Assembly: GCF_023856365.1 (NCBI RefSeq)
Contig: NC_064540.1
Location: forward strand, 14,533,191-14,597,190
Reading direction: 5' to 3'
From: Brienomyrus brachyistius
Taxonomy: Eukaryota > Chordata > Actinopteri > Osteoglossiformes > Mormyridae
Length of the DNA: 64,000 nt
This document shows positions 23,871-35,055 of the stretch, piece by piece. The notes under the pieces were generated by a model that did no database searches, had not been told where the DNA came from, and saw only the letters and a program-made list of their open reading frames with translations. A program made the position numbers and the translations under genes. Numbering within the stretch: position 1 is the first letter of the stretch; each line of letters opens with the position of its first letter.

Positions 23871-26800
23871 AAAAAGAAAGCACACAACAATACTGTGTGT
23901 TTTTTCCAATTTACAATCTGCAGAAAATGCTATGATTATTGTATATCATTATAAACACAGAGATAGCTGTTTAAACAGATTTAACTGGCAATAATATACT
24001 TATTTTTACCTTGCTGGGTGTCTTAAATTACTAGGTGAAATGCAAACATGTGGAGTGTGTGTGTATGACCCTAGTGGCCCAACGGAAGTGCACCAGGTCC
24101 GCTGGTTACCGTTCCCTCCATAGCCCCCGTAGCCTTTCTTTGCCGGAGTAACACCTCCAGGGCAGGTAATGACACAGTCACGTTTCGCAGTGTTTGCTGC
24201 CGCGAGTCAATTTCACCCGTGACCATTGATTGCGCTTTCATTAGCCGAGCCCCAGGCAGTCGGAGGAAAAGCAGCCTACTCAGAACCGCCTACACCGGGC
24301 CTCCTACACTAGGGACCGGATCCACGGGAAACAGCCGTAGCTTGTTTTATCCCATAAGTCGGCGATATTAGATCAAGGGGTTAATGGACGGGGTTCATGG
24401 ACGGGCATGGACTTCAAGCTAATTCAGAAAAGGTTATTACCATCAGTGAATTCTTAAACTATTCTAAACATTTTTGTAAATTTAAATAAAATAAGATACT
24501 AAACTAAAATAAAAAACTACATCTAAACTAAGACTATAAATTTTGCTTCCAAAACTGAAATTAAATGGAGACGAACATCAGATTACTGTTTTTAATAGCA
24601 TTTAGCAAAAGTAATGGTTTGCTTATGTTTCATTACCATTGATAATCCCGGGAATGTGTCTTGCCCATTTGGAAGACATTAGTACACAATGTGCGCTGTG
24701 TATTAATTTAGGATTCTCTAAAAATCAGTCACAGAAAAAGCTCTAAAATTTTTAGTTTGTCCATAGAAATAAAATGACTGAACCTTAAACTGAAACTAAG
24801 ATATATATAAACTAAAAAGAAATATCTTTAAAGTAAAAACTAGTAGAAACTAATAGAACCACACTGCAAACCAATTAAAACTAAACTGGATTTAAAATGA
24901 AAAATGAAAATAACATAAAAATAAAAGAATCAAACCTATAATAACAAAGGCGAACAGCGCGCGCGCCACGCCAGGCCTGCTCCGTCTGATTTATCTCCCA
25001 GCCTTCGTCCTCTGTGTTCAAACGCTCAAAGGTCAGCCTCAGAGTTGGGGGGAGGGGGGGTGTCGCAGCAGGGAAGGATTAGCATGTCACTGCTCCCAGA
25101 GAGCCGGGGGGGGGAGGTTGTCTACCCGAACCCCTTCCAGTTGTTTACAGGTTTCATACACAGACTTTTCCTGTGTGGAGAGAGATGGTTCCCAGTACCA
25201 CCAGTCCCCCCAGTGGGTTACACCGGCACACCTGTGATTTCTCCATCGGTCTGTTGCCTGTGAGTGACAATAACCTAATTATTGTTTCAATAACAGACTG
25301 GACGCTCGAGAGTTAGGTCTCCTGAGCTGCTATAGCCTGTGAGGGACTCGCCGACAATGGTATGGGGCGACGGAAGTCATGTCACCTTCTGTCTGGAAGG
25401 GAAACGTCATTTTCTGCAGCCCTGGTAAAGGCTCTGTAATTTGTTTTGAAAAAATGTGAAATGTGGATGACTCAACGGTACTCATCAAGGGGCGGAGCCA
25501 AGCAGCATGTAACAAGAAGGATACACTCCGGGGGGGTCTCGAACACTACTACACTGGCCCTCCTCGGCCAAAACCCAGCATGTCTTGCATGGTGCACTCA
25601 TCATAAAAAATTTTTTGCAGCCTGAGTTTTTAAAGCAGTGTCTGCCCTCTGCCTGAAGTAATCGTTACTTTGTGGGTGTGACAAGGTACGTTATTCTGTT
25701 TTCAAGGCAGAATTACAGCCATAGGAGTGTTGACTCTCCCCAAAGTCAGAATGATTCAGGCTAATGGGTGATCTTACCCCAGCTGGGACTCTGATGTGAC
25801 TCAGAGCCACCCCAGTAATCGCTTCGTGAGTGACTCCACTCTGGCTGTGCTAATATGAGTTATATGTTATTAAAAATACTAAATTCAGGATGATTGCCAT
25901 TAGAATACTTGGCATAAGATCATAATAACGCATTAAAAACCTGCATTCACTGGTATTATCGAGATAAACTTCACACCCACAGCTACATATATGGTTTTGA
26001 AGTAATGGTGGCTTCAGACAGGAGTGTCTCCTCTTCCAGCAGCCAGAACGACATTGTGGAATTGAATAGGCAGAGCTTGGAGATACTGTGTGCAGGCCCA
26101 GCATGACAGAAACACCTCTCACTGGCCCAGCACGGCGCAAATAGCTGACTGGTTTCGACACCAGCATGCATCGGGCTGTAAGGCGCTCACCTCTCAATTT
26201 CTAGTAGGTGTTTTATATGCACCAGTTGAATTGTGCTTAGAATGGCTAAGAAAAATGCTTTAATAACTTCATCAAAACTAAGCCAATCAAACAATTTATT
26301 CATTACTCATGGCAGGGGCATTAAATTTTTACATGGGAGGTGAACCGAGTTTGTGGACGTATTAGATGATGAAAGAGCATAAAGTCTCTGAGCTGCGACT
26401 CATTCTGTACCATTTTAATGAGACACAAGACCCCAAAGAATATGATGATCCCTCCCCCCCCGCCCACCCCCTTCCCCAGTTTGTTAGCAGGGCAAAGCAT
26501 AACCCTATCAGCCTGTCAGATATAGTGCTTCCAGCATGTCAGAAAACGTAGGAAACTATATTCATTAAACTGAGTTTAGGAGGCTGTCATATAGGTCACA
26601 ACCTTCCGGAGTGTTCCAGGAGTCACTCAGTCAGAGGCAGGTGTCATGCACACACAAAGAGGGGAGAACATGGCTCCTGTAATCGCTTCCACCAGCCATG
26701 TCACACTCATGTCACAGCTCAACTCAGAATTGGGAAACTTAGAATGAAGCCTGACAGGATAACAACAGATATGGTAGCCTTGAGAATGTAATCACAGCGC

Positions 26801-27030
26801 TGTCTGTTCTCCACAGAATTATATTGACAAAAAATAGCAAGAAACACGTTTGCAAATGTATATTTTTGGCTACTTCTCATTTTGGTTCCAATTTTTCATC
26901 AACCAACTCATGTTTGTCAAGAAATGCCACTGACTTAAACTGCCTTGGAAAGTTTATTAGTATGGACCTTGCTGTTAAAGCTAAACATTTCCCAATCTGA
27001 TTAGCCTAATAAATTCACCATGCATAAATT

Positions 27031-27442
27031 CATGCACCATGCATGGACACAGTGCCCTATAGACAAAAGATGGACTCAGGTCTCTCTGCAACATGGATGG
27101 ACACTGTCCCCTATAGACGACATATGGACTTAGATCCAGCTGCACCATGGATGGACACTGTCCCCTATAGACAACATATGGACTTAGATCCAGCTGCACC
27201 ATGGATGGACACTGTCCCCTATAGACCAGAGGTGGATTCAGGTCCCTCTGCACCATGCATGGACACAGTGCCCTATAGACTAAAGATGGACTGAGGTCCC
27301 TCTGCACCATGGATGGACACTGTCCCCCAAAAGACCACAAATGGGCTCAGGTCCCTTGGTACTATGGATGGAGACAGTCCCCTATAGACCAGAGGTGGAT
27401 TCAGGTCCTTCTGCACCATACATGGAAACAGGCCCCCTATGT
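27031..27442. repeat. 54-bp minisatellite beside the cadps exon 3 donor
   Basis: Seven to eight copies of a 54-bp unit with gcaccatggatggacactgt and cccctatagac. The array ends about 30 bp from the splice donor of cadps exon 3, on the intronic side. The open frames on both strands are repeat artefacts. Confidence 0.95.
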
Positions 27443-27470
27443 GCTAGGAGTGCTGCGGAAATTGTGATAC

Positions 27471-27803
27471 CTGACAGGCATTATAGAGCAGCTGGTGCTC
27501 AAACTTCTTGATGCCTAGGATCTGCTGGAACATCTCGTAGAGCTGGTCCTTGCTGAGGATGAGCTCGGAGGCAGCGCTGGCCGTCATGCGCTGCTGCTGC
27601 TTGCGCGGGTCCTCCTCTCCCCTGTAGATGGTGTCGAACTTGGCCATCCAGGAGCTGAGCACCGTCTCCTTACTGAGGCCATCAATCTCCGGAAGGCTAC
27701 GCACACGCTTTTCAATGTGCTTCTTGAAGACATCGCGCGAGTCGTTGGCTGAGAAGCCCCCGCTTTGCACCATCCGGGACACGCGGTCGCTCTTCAGGAA
27801 CAC
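27471..27803 (-). CDS. cadps: cadps exon 3
   Basis: 333 nt, 111 codons, about residues 151-261. It begins [20 protein letters not shown], continues through [20 protein letters not shown] and [20 protein letters not shown], and ends [13 protein letters not shown]. This is the large, strongly conserved N-terminal helical region of CAPS proteins, upstream of C2. The acceptor is gaccacag. The donor is CAG followed by gtatca, a modest site. Phase is 0 at both ends, matching exons 2 and 4. Nothing is broken in the reading frame. Confidence 0.97.
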
Positions 27804-29404
27804 CTGTGGTCAGAGGCACCGCAAAAATTAGTCACTCTTTATTTCATGCTTGTGTTCTTCTTCAATGAAACCACATAAAAAATACAAAAGTGTCACTCAA
27901 CATCTGTACTCTTCATGGTTGAGCTCAGACTGACTGTGTCCTTGATCCTGCTTTAAAGAGGCAGCACAGTCATGAAAATGCTCTTATAATCTCTCCTCAA
28001 ATTCAATCTGCTTCAAATCTAAGCTCTTAAAAAATGGGGAAGTGGCAGAGTGAGTGAAATCATACAGTCCTCACCAGAATTCTGGGTCTGGCAAAGCTGG
28101 ACAGAAGTGAGTCCAATTTAATCAAGGTACACAAGACAAATCGCACAGTGTATCCCCTCGTGATAAACAACCCTGAATACAAATGCTCTTTTTCAAGGCT
28201 AACATTGTCTACAAGCGTACCTGATCTGCGAAAAGGTAAAAATAGATGCATAATTTCCCCGCAGCTGATTGAGGTGAGCCACCATTAAAGTATAACAAAG
28301 CCTCACTACGGACAACAAAGGCTCCCTCTGCTTCTTTCATCTTCACATTCATTTCTCGTAATAACAAGGCCGATGCCGCATCCAGCACTCTGACTATGCG
28401 GCACAGACACACCATGAAAGCGCTATTCCCCTGTCAGCTAAAAGATTCGCAAATGTTTCCTTTGCTGGTATCAACAGACAGCTAGGGAGCACAGTGGGGA
28501 ACTAGAAATCCTAGAAACCCTTCATTTAGCATGCAGCAGTACTGAGTACTGAATACTGAATACTCTACATTCTTACATATTTTATTTCAATCCATCGATA
28601 TCTAAAGCTGCAAAAATTCCCATCGGAGGAATTCCACAAACATAGCTGGATACAGACTGCCTCGTCTTTCATGCTGTGCTAGTCTATGCACCTGGACTAA
28701 TGTCGTTTTAAGCTTTTGGTCCTGTTCCGCCAAAAGGTCCGCAGATCCTATGTACATTTTCTTGGAAACTTTTTACTATTTTTCTTTTGTAGGACAGCAG
28801 GCCCAGTGTCTTTGCTACATTGCCACCTTGGCAGCTTGCACACGAAAAGCTTACTGCGGTAGTCAGTGTCTCCCAGTTCAGAGAGTGTTTACTTTTCATA
28901 TCTGCCAGGGAGAGGCAGAGGAGCCACTAAGCCGTCCAGCTTCTGCCACAAGAGAAACTGAGAAAATTAATGATTGTGCGCATTCAGTGAATTTTATTGC
29001 TGAATGAGCCTCACTGAAGTAGAGCTGGTGATAAGGATCTCCGAGACCTCAGACCTCATACCTGTGTTTCTCCCCAGTTAGCTTCTCTAAGGAAATCAGA
29101 ATGAGTGACAAGTTGGCCCACATCCAGCAGAAAGAGCCAAAGAGCTTTGAGCTTAATGAAACTGAAAAGCCACCTTAGGCTGTTTTCAATAATGCATAAT
29201 TGAAATGGCTAATTTAGGTCTTTAAAATGGGATGTTGCTTGACTGTGCATCCTGGCCCCTCTCTGTTCCACTCCTCTTCATTTTTATTAAAGACAACTGT
29301 AGCCAACAAGACCTTCTCAACTGGCACAATCCAAGGCTTGGCTAAGATACCCACTTGGCGTGATGTTTAGGCAAACTAGCAATGTCTCTGTCAGATTTGC
29401 TACC

Positions 29405-29940
29405 TACAGTACAGGCCGAAAGTTTGGACACACCTTCTCATTCAATGTGTTGTCTTTATTTTCATGACCATTGGTAGATTCTCACTGAAGGCATCAAAAC
29501 TATGAATGAACACATGTGGAGTTACGTACTTAACAAAAAAAGGTGACATAACTGAAAACATGTTTTATATTCTAGTTTCTTAAAAATAGCCACCCTTTGC
29601 TCTGATCACTGCTTTGCACCCTTGCTAAACACCTCTGGGAACTCCTTCAAGACTGTTGGAAAACCATTTCAGGTGACTACCTCTTGAAGCTCATCGAGAG
29701 AATGCCAAGAGTGTGCAAAGCAGTAATCAGAGCAAAGGGTGGCTATTTTGAAGAAACTAGAATATAAAACATGTTTTCAGTTATGTCACCTTTTTTTTGT
29801 TAAGTACATAACTCCACATGTGTTCATTCATAGTTTTGATGCCTTCAGTGAGAATCTACCAATGGTCATGAAAATGGTCATGAAAATAAAGACAACACAT
29901 TGAATGAGAAGGTGTGTCCAAACTTTTGGCCTGTACTGTA
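29405..29940 (+). mobile_element. Fold-back, non-autonomous Tc1/mariner element
   Basis: The ends are perfect or near-perfect inverted repeats beginning cagtacaggccgaaagtttg and ending in its complement, flanked by TA (29405-29406 and 29939-29940), the standard Tc1/mariner target. The inverted repeats extend about 200 bp inwards, to roughly 29610 and 29735. The right arm carries the last codons of a transposase and the left arm is an inverted copy of the same 3' end. The full transposase is absent, so movement would need a helper. Confidence 0.92.
29621..29767 (+). pseudogene. Tc1/mariner transposase C-terminal fragment
   Basis: An open frame ending in TAA encodes LAKHLWELLQDCWKTISGDY and then LIERMPRVCKAVIRAKGGYF plus EETRI, the C-terminal tail of a fish Tc1-type transposase. 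The DNA-binding domain and the DDE catalytic domain are missing, so this is a remnant. It lies in the middle and right arm of the fold-back element. Confidence 0.9.
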
Positions 29941-30701
29941 TACTATGGAGACCCCACTAAAACATCACCATTACGTTCCAATAAGCAAAGGCGAAATATG
30001 AAAATGGCTTTAGTACATAACAGAACCTCTTAATGACGTCTTATGAATGCTATAGCAAGCATATGCTCATGGCTATTAGCAGCTGTTGGACACTTGCCAT
30101 TCATTGATGATGCAACAAAAGTAACCGCTAGCAACAGCCACAGCGATGGCCCTCAGTACAGGGGCTCATTTTGTATGTCATCTCATGTTAAAAAAATGAC
30201 ATCAATCAACTGAAAAGAAAAATGATCACAATCTGCAAACTGAACAGCGTTTGTAGTTCAGCATGGAGTTCTTTTTTTAATTTAATGAGCTCTTTCTTTG
30301 TATTTCTGGCCAATTTTCCATCTATTAAGCTGTGAGGGCAGAAATTCATTAAGGCTGTAAGCTAAAACTTAAGCACAGACTCTACGGCTTTCTTACTGAA
30401 TGGACCTCCATTCATTCCTGTGTACAAAGAATGTTTTAAATGCTACCTTATAAGATTCTACTCTTTTGTTTGTTAAAACACATTCACCAGCAAAGTAATT
30501 CAAAAGGCGATGATTCATCATTTAATTCAGTAACTGCAAATGCCCCTCATTAATATAAACATCCATAGACAATGACAGACTTTACTTTATCATGTAGGGA
30601 TCATGGATCTCAGCTACTCATGGAACTCAGTTGGTACGGCTGGGGGTCACCATGCTTTCAGCGGGCGAGCTGTTGGCTGGTCTTTCAGAGATAGAAGTTA
30701 C

Positions 30702-30815
30702 CTCATAGTAGCTCTGGACGGCATTGATAAAGGCCTCGTCTGCTACGATCTGCGTCTCTCCATTGAGGAAGGCCTGGAAGTGCTCCTTGACAGTCTGTAG
30801 CTGTTGCTTGCTAAT
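30702..30815 (-). CDS. cadps: cadps exon 2
   Basis: 114 nt, 38 codons, about residues 113-150: [20 protein letters not shown] then [18 protein letters not shown]. This exactly continues the exon 1 end (DMARRQQK) in the order known for CAPS1. The acceptor is ctcctttccag and the donor is GAG followed by gtaact. The exon is phase 0 at both ends. It forms the start of the conserved N-terminal helical region. Confidence 0.97.
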
Positions 30816-31559
30816 CTGGAAAGGAGAAGATACACAGGTAACATCTCTTCGCTGCTTTCGCGTGTTAATCCGAGCCGGTCGATAGTATCTGTGTAGCGGG
30901 TCCTGTGGCCTTGTTAAGGTTTGCAGGCTCATGCAAATTCAAAGCGATGACATTCCCCAGTGACAGCCGGTAGGTGCACTGAGGAGATGCAGGAAATCAT
31001 CCTCAAGTTCCCACAATCAATCCTGGGTGTAGCTTAAAGGAGATCCAGAGAAAGACCAGAATAATGACTAATCCAGGTTTAGGAATGTTTTTCTTGTCAG
31101 AGAGCATGGGGGAAAGATTGGTGCCGGAGCTCCGGTCTGTATGTGTCTCATGACAAAACACGAGTGATCTATATGTCAGGTAAGTGGCAGGAAGTGAGAC
31201 GCGAGCAAGGAAGTGATGAATCAAGATGTGAATGAGGCTGCGTGCCAGTGCCACAGAACCAGCATGCTAAGTGCCACAGGAGGGAGGAGGCTGATGCTCA
31301 TTTTCACATTTATTTCAATAGTGCCTTTTCCCCAAACCCAATATTTAATTTTGACATCCACACTGTGCAAATTATGAAGCAGCTGAGCCCACAAAGGCTG
31401 CTCTACAATATCTAGCATTAAAATCAGTAATTATACATTCCATCCTGCCACCATGTGCCCTTTTAATTATTTTCGTTAACTTGATGTGGCTTTTTAGGCC
31501 TTGATTGTTTTTCTGGAAAAAGATTTAAAGGGAGTTTTTCTGTTGTCATAGCACTGTGC

Positions 31560-32363
31560 AGAGTGAGGCGTAGCCATACAGTGAGGCTTACCCATATGGC
31601 ACAGCTTAGCCATACAGTGAGGCTTAGCCATAGAGCGAGGCTTAGCCATACAGTGAGGCTTAGCCATACAGCGAGGCTTAGCCATACAGTGAGGCTTAGC
31701 CATAGAGCGAGGCTTAGCCATACAGTGAGGCTTAGCCATACAGCGAGGCTTACCCATATGGCGCAGCTTAGCCATACAGTGAGGCTTAGCCATAGAGCGA
31801 GGCTTAGCCATACAGTGAGGCTTAGCCATACAGCGAGGCTTAGCCATACAGTGAGGCTTAGCCATACAGTGAGGCTTAGCTGTAGAGTGAGACTCAGCCG
31901 TACCACAAGGATTAATCATAGAGTGAGGCTCAGCCATACCGTGAGGTTTAGCCATACAGTGAGGCTTAGCCATACAGTGAGGCTTAGCTGTAGAGTGAGG
32001 CTCAGCCGTACCACAAGGATTAATCATAAAGTGAGGCTCAGCCATACAGTGAAGCTTAGCCATAAAGTGGGGCTTTGCCATTCAGTGAGGCTTAGCCATA
32101 CAGTGAGGCTTAGCTGCAGGGCAAGGCTTAGCCATACAGTGAGGCTTAGCCATACAGCGAGGCTTAGCCATTCAGAGAGGTTTAGTCATACAGCAAGGCT
32201 TAGCTGTAGAGTGAGGCTCAGCCGTACCGCAAGGATTAACCATAGAGTGAGGCTCAGACATACAGTGAGGTTTAGCCATACAGTGAGGCTTAGCCATAGA
32301 GCGAGGCTTAGTCATAAAGTGAGGCTTAGCCATAAAGTGATGCTTAGCCATACAGCGAGGCGT
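31560..32363. repeat. 18-bp minisatellite, left block
   Basis: About 44 copies of gaggcttagccatacagt and variants (catagagc, ctgtagag). Units are arranged in repeating multi-unit patterns. The period of 18 leaves long frames open on both strands (292 codons on plus), which are artefacts. The same unit resumes at 32966 after a LINE fragment. Confidence 0.97.
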
Positions 32364-32365
32364 CT

Positions 32366-32963
32366 ATTGGAATCATTGATGGTGTCCTTTTATGATTTAC
32401 CTCTCAGGTCGTACTCTATTTGTTCAGTTAAAAACTTTTAGATCACATTGTCACTAGGACTCTACTGTACACATCCTCCTAAATTCCTGTTCTTCAGCAA
32501 CTTCATCGGATTCCTGTCAGATATCTTATTAATTTCAATATTTTGCTGTTATCCTTTACAGTCCTTCATAATATGGCTCTTTCTTACCTCTCTGATCTTT
32601 TTCATATCTACACTCCTTCTCACACTCTTAGATGTTCTCATTTGACCTCCCTTCTTCTGCCTGCTGCTCGCCTGACCTCTATGGGGTCCTTGGAACTCAC
32701 TCCCTCCTGATTTTCGTAGTATTGAGTGTTTCACTACATCCAAATCTTGGCTCGAAACTTATCTTTTTAAACTTGTCTATTCACTTCACTGTTTAACTTT
32801 ACATAGGTAACTTTTAATTAATTTGAGTATAGTAATTTTGAACGCATTAATACACCCACAGAAGTACGTTTGTATATTGTGTGGATTATTTTTTCTGTAA
32901 GGTGTCCTTGAGAGGCCTTGAAAGGTGCCTTTAAAATAAAATGTATTATTTATTATTATTATC
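32366..32963 (+). mobile_element. Decayed LINE 3' end with (ATT)n tail
   Basis: Translation across several frames gives remnants typical of the C-terminal end of a fish LINE reverse transcriptase ORF: HRIPVRYLINFNILLLSF, VLHNMALSYLSDLFHIYTPS, then WNSLPPDFRSIECFTTSKSW and LETYLFKLVYSL. The 3' end reads ggtgcctttaaaataaaatg followed by a short ATT repeat. Frameshifts and stops make it a pseudogene, truncated at the 5' side. Confidence 0.85.
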
Positions 32964-32965
32964 AG

Positions 32966-33550
32966 CTGCAGAGTAAAGCTTAGCCATACAGTGAGGCTTA
33001 GCCATAGAGCAAAGCTTAGTCATAGAGCAAGACTTGACCATAGAGTAAGGCTTAGCTGCAGAGTGAGGTATAACCATAAAGCGAGGCTTAGATATAGAGC
33101 GAAGCTTAGCTATAGAGTGAGGCTTAGCTGCAGAGTGTGGCTTAGTTGTAGAGTGAGGCTTAGCCATAGAGCGAGGCTTAACTGCAGAGTGAGGCTTAGC
33201 TGCAGAGCGAGGCTTAACTGCAGAGTGAGGCTTAACTGCAGAGCGAGGCTTAGCTGCAGAGCGAGGCTTAACTGCAGAGTGAGGCTTAACTGCAGAGCGA
33301 GGCTTAGCTGCAGAGCGAGGCTTAACTGCAGAGTGAGGCTTAACTGCAGAGCGAGGCTTAGCTGCAGAGCGAGGCTTAACTGCAGAGTGAGGCTTAACTG
33401 CAGAGCGAGGCTTAGCTGTACAGTGAAACTTAGTCATAGAGCAAGACTTAGCTGCAGAGCGAGGCTTAACTTCAAAGAGTAGCTTAGCTGCAGAGTGAGG
33501 TTTAGCTGCAGAGTGAGGTTTAGCTGCAGAGCGAGGCTTAGACATAGAGC
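32966..33550. repeat. 18-bp minisatellite, right block
   Basis: About 32 copies of the 18-bp unit, mostly the variant gaggcttagctgcagagc, with a repeated three-unit pattern between 33160 and 33420. The first units (gcttagccatacagtgag) are the same as those of the left block at 31560-32363. Confidence 0.97.
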
Positions 33551-34590
33551 AAATTGGAGGCAGTAGTGGGAATGGAAAATGCCCTTGACTTTTAGTAAAT
33601 GTAAAGAAAATATAGAAATATCTTAATTTTTACCACCATAATAATATATTGCCACAGTTTTGTCGCACACTCCGAATTACTCTAAACAAATCAGTGTCAG
33701 AAAACGCCTTACTTACATTTTAGTGACATCGAAGTGTGTGATCCATTTATCCTGGATTTGCATGCGAGGTTTCTGTTAACCAGAAACATTAGAGTAATTT
33801 ATAGAATCAGCATATAAAATTATGTGATAAATCATGAAACTTCGCCCCCCCATATTTTTTTTCCAGAGGGAGGCTTAAGATTCCCAGAGGTACGAACAAA
33901 ACCAACCAGGGAGCTCAGACACCAAAAGCACTCCAGCAATACGCAAGCTGGTCCACCCCCACCCGCTCTCCACCTCGCATGCCAGATTGATGCCCTAAAG
34001 GAGGATGGTCAGCTTGCCAGGCCTGATTCCCCGCAGTGGACTTCAAGCCAAAGATAACAGCATCATCCCACTCAGGCAAATCTAAAGAACGATGCAGTGA
34101 AAAGTGTACATCAGGCTGATACTGAAACAGAGCGGTGAATAAGACCAGCAGTAAGACTTGAAGGTTCACAAAGAACAGAACTATGGGAATGTCCTGGGTG
34201 TGTTATGGTGGGACCTAAGTATGACATGGAACACATGTGGAGAGAGGCGCTCCAGTTTGATCAGCCTGCTAAGTTTCCTTAACATGTGAAACACTCTTAC
34301 GTTAAATCTGGGATGAAAATACTCCGTCATTTAAATGAAAAACTGCAATGGGTCAATACATACAATAAGCAGAAGAGAAAAGGCAGGTCCATCAAAGCTA
34401 AACTAGAATCACAAGAAAAATCTAAGAAATTGGGGGAAAATACCGCTAAAGGTAAAGACGCCTTTTAAGATAATTTTGCAGATTATTTGTTCTCTTGAAA
34501 GTGCACCAGGTATATCAGCGTAAGTCCAGTTACTCCACTTCCGACCAGTCCCAGCCCACGCTGGTTGGTTAGTCAGAGTCTCTGAATTGC

Positions 34591-34850
34591 CATTGGATCA
34601 GAGCACTGTCAGTCGCTGCCTGATTTGCTGCCAATTGTTGTCTGTATATCTGACAATGCCCAACCGCATTGGATCAGAGTGCTGTCAATCGCTGCCTGAT
34701 TCACTGCCAGTCTTCATCTGACAATGGTCAATGCCATTGGATCAGAGTGCTGTCAATAGCTGCCTGATTCACTGCCGCTCATCACCTGACATTGTCAATG
34801 CCATTGGATCAGAGTGCTGTCAATAGCTGCTTCATTTGCGAGGCAGAATC
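34591..34850. repeat. 67-76-bp tandem repeat, about 4 copies
   Basis: The phrase cattggatcagag recurs at 34591, 34667, 34735 and 34802 within longer repeated text (gctgtcaatagctgcctgat, cactgcc, ctgacaatg). Periods are 76, 68 and 67 bp. Confidence 0.9.
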
Positions 34851-35031
34851 ACAGCAAGATGTTTTTCAAGGAGAAATGTGACACAAGCCACATGAATCAA
34901 ACCATGCACATCCGAGGAACTCTGTAAAAGGCAACAATAACAAGAGTAATAAGGCAACATGCTCAATGTTTTCTAAGCCAGTTTTCATTGCTGCATTTAT
35001 TTCAGATAGAATTTTCTGATTTTCCATGTCG

Positions 35032-35055
35032 CCCCCCCCCCCCCCCCCCCCCCCC
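35032..35055. repeat. Run of 24 C
   Basis: An uninterrupted 24-base poly(C) tract in cadps intron 1. Its assembled length should be treated with caution because such runs are error-prone. Confidence 0.9.

Larger units (their letters stand above)
10543..27470 (-). other. cadps: cadps intron 3 (16.9 kb)
   Basis: No exon of any gene was recognised here on either strand. It is built of SINE copies, L2-like tails, MITE-like elements and four minisatellites, listed separately. Stretches 11400-13300, 15900-17300, 18840-19800, 20560-21680 and 23880-27030 show only AT-rich or mixed unique-looking sequence, with short G or C runs near 12350, 14269-14280, 19120-19131 and 25050. Confidence 0.75.
27804..30701 (-). 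other. cadps: cadps intron 2
   Basis: 2.9 kb between exons 3 and 2. Apart from the Tc1/mariner element at 29405-29940 I see no features; the rest is AT-rich sequence with short non-homologous open frames. Confidence 0.8.

Noticed and set aside
31563..33545. Basic repeat proteins of 163-292 codons
   Set aside because: The 18-bp period keeps frames open on both strands; no start context or non-repeat domain exists.
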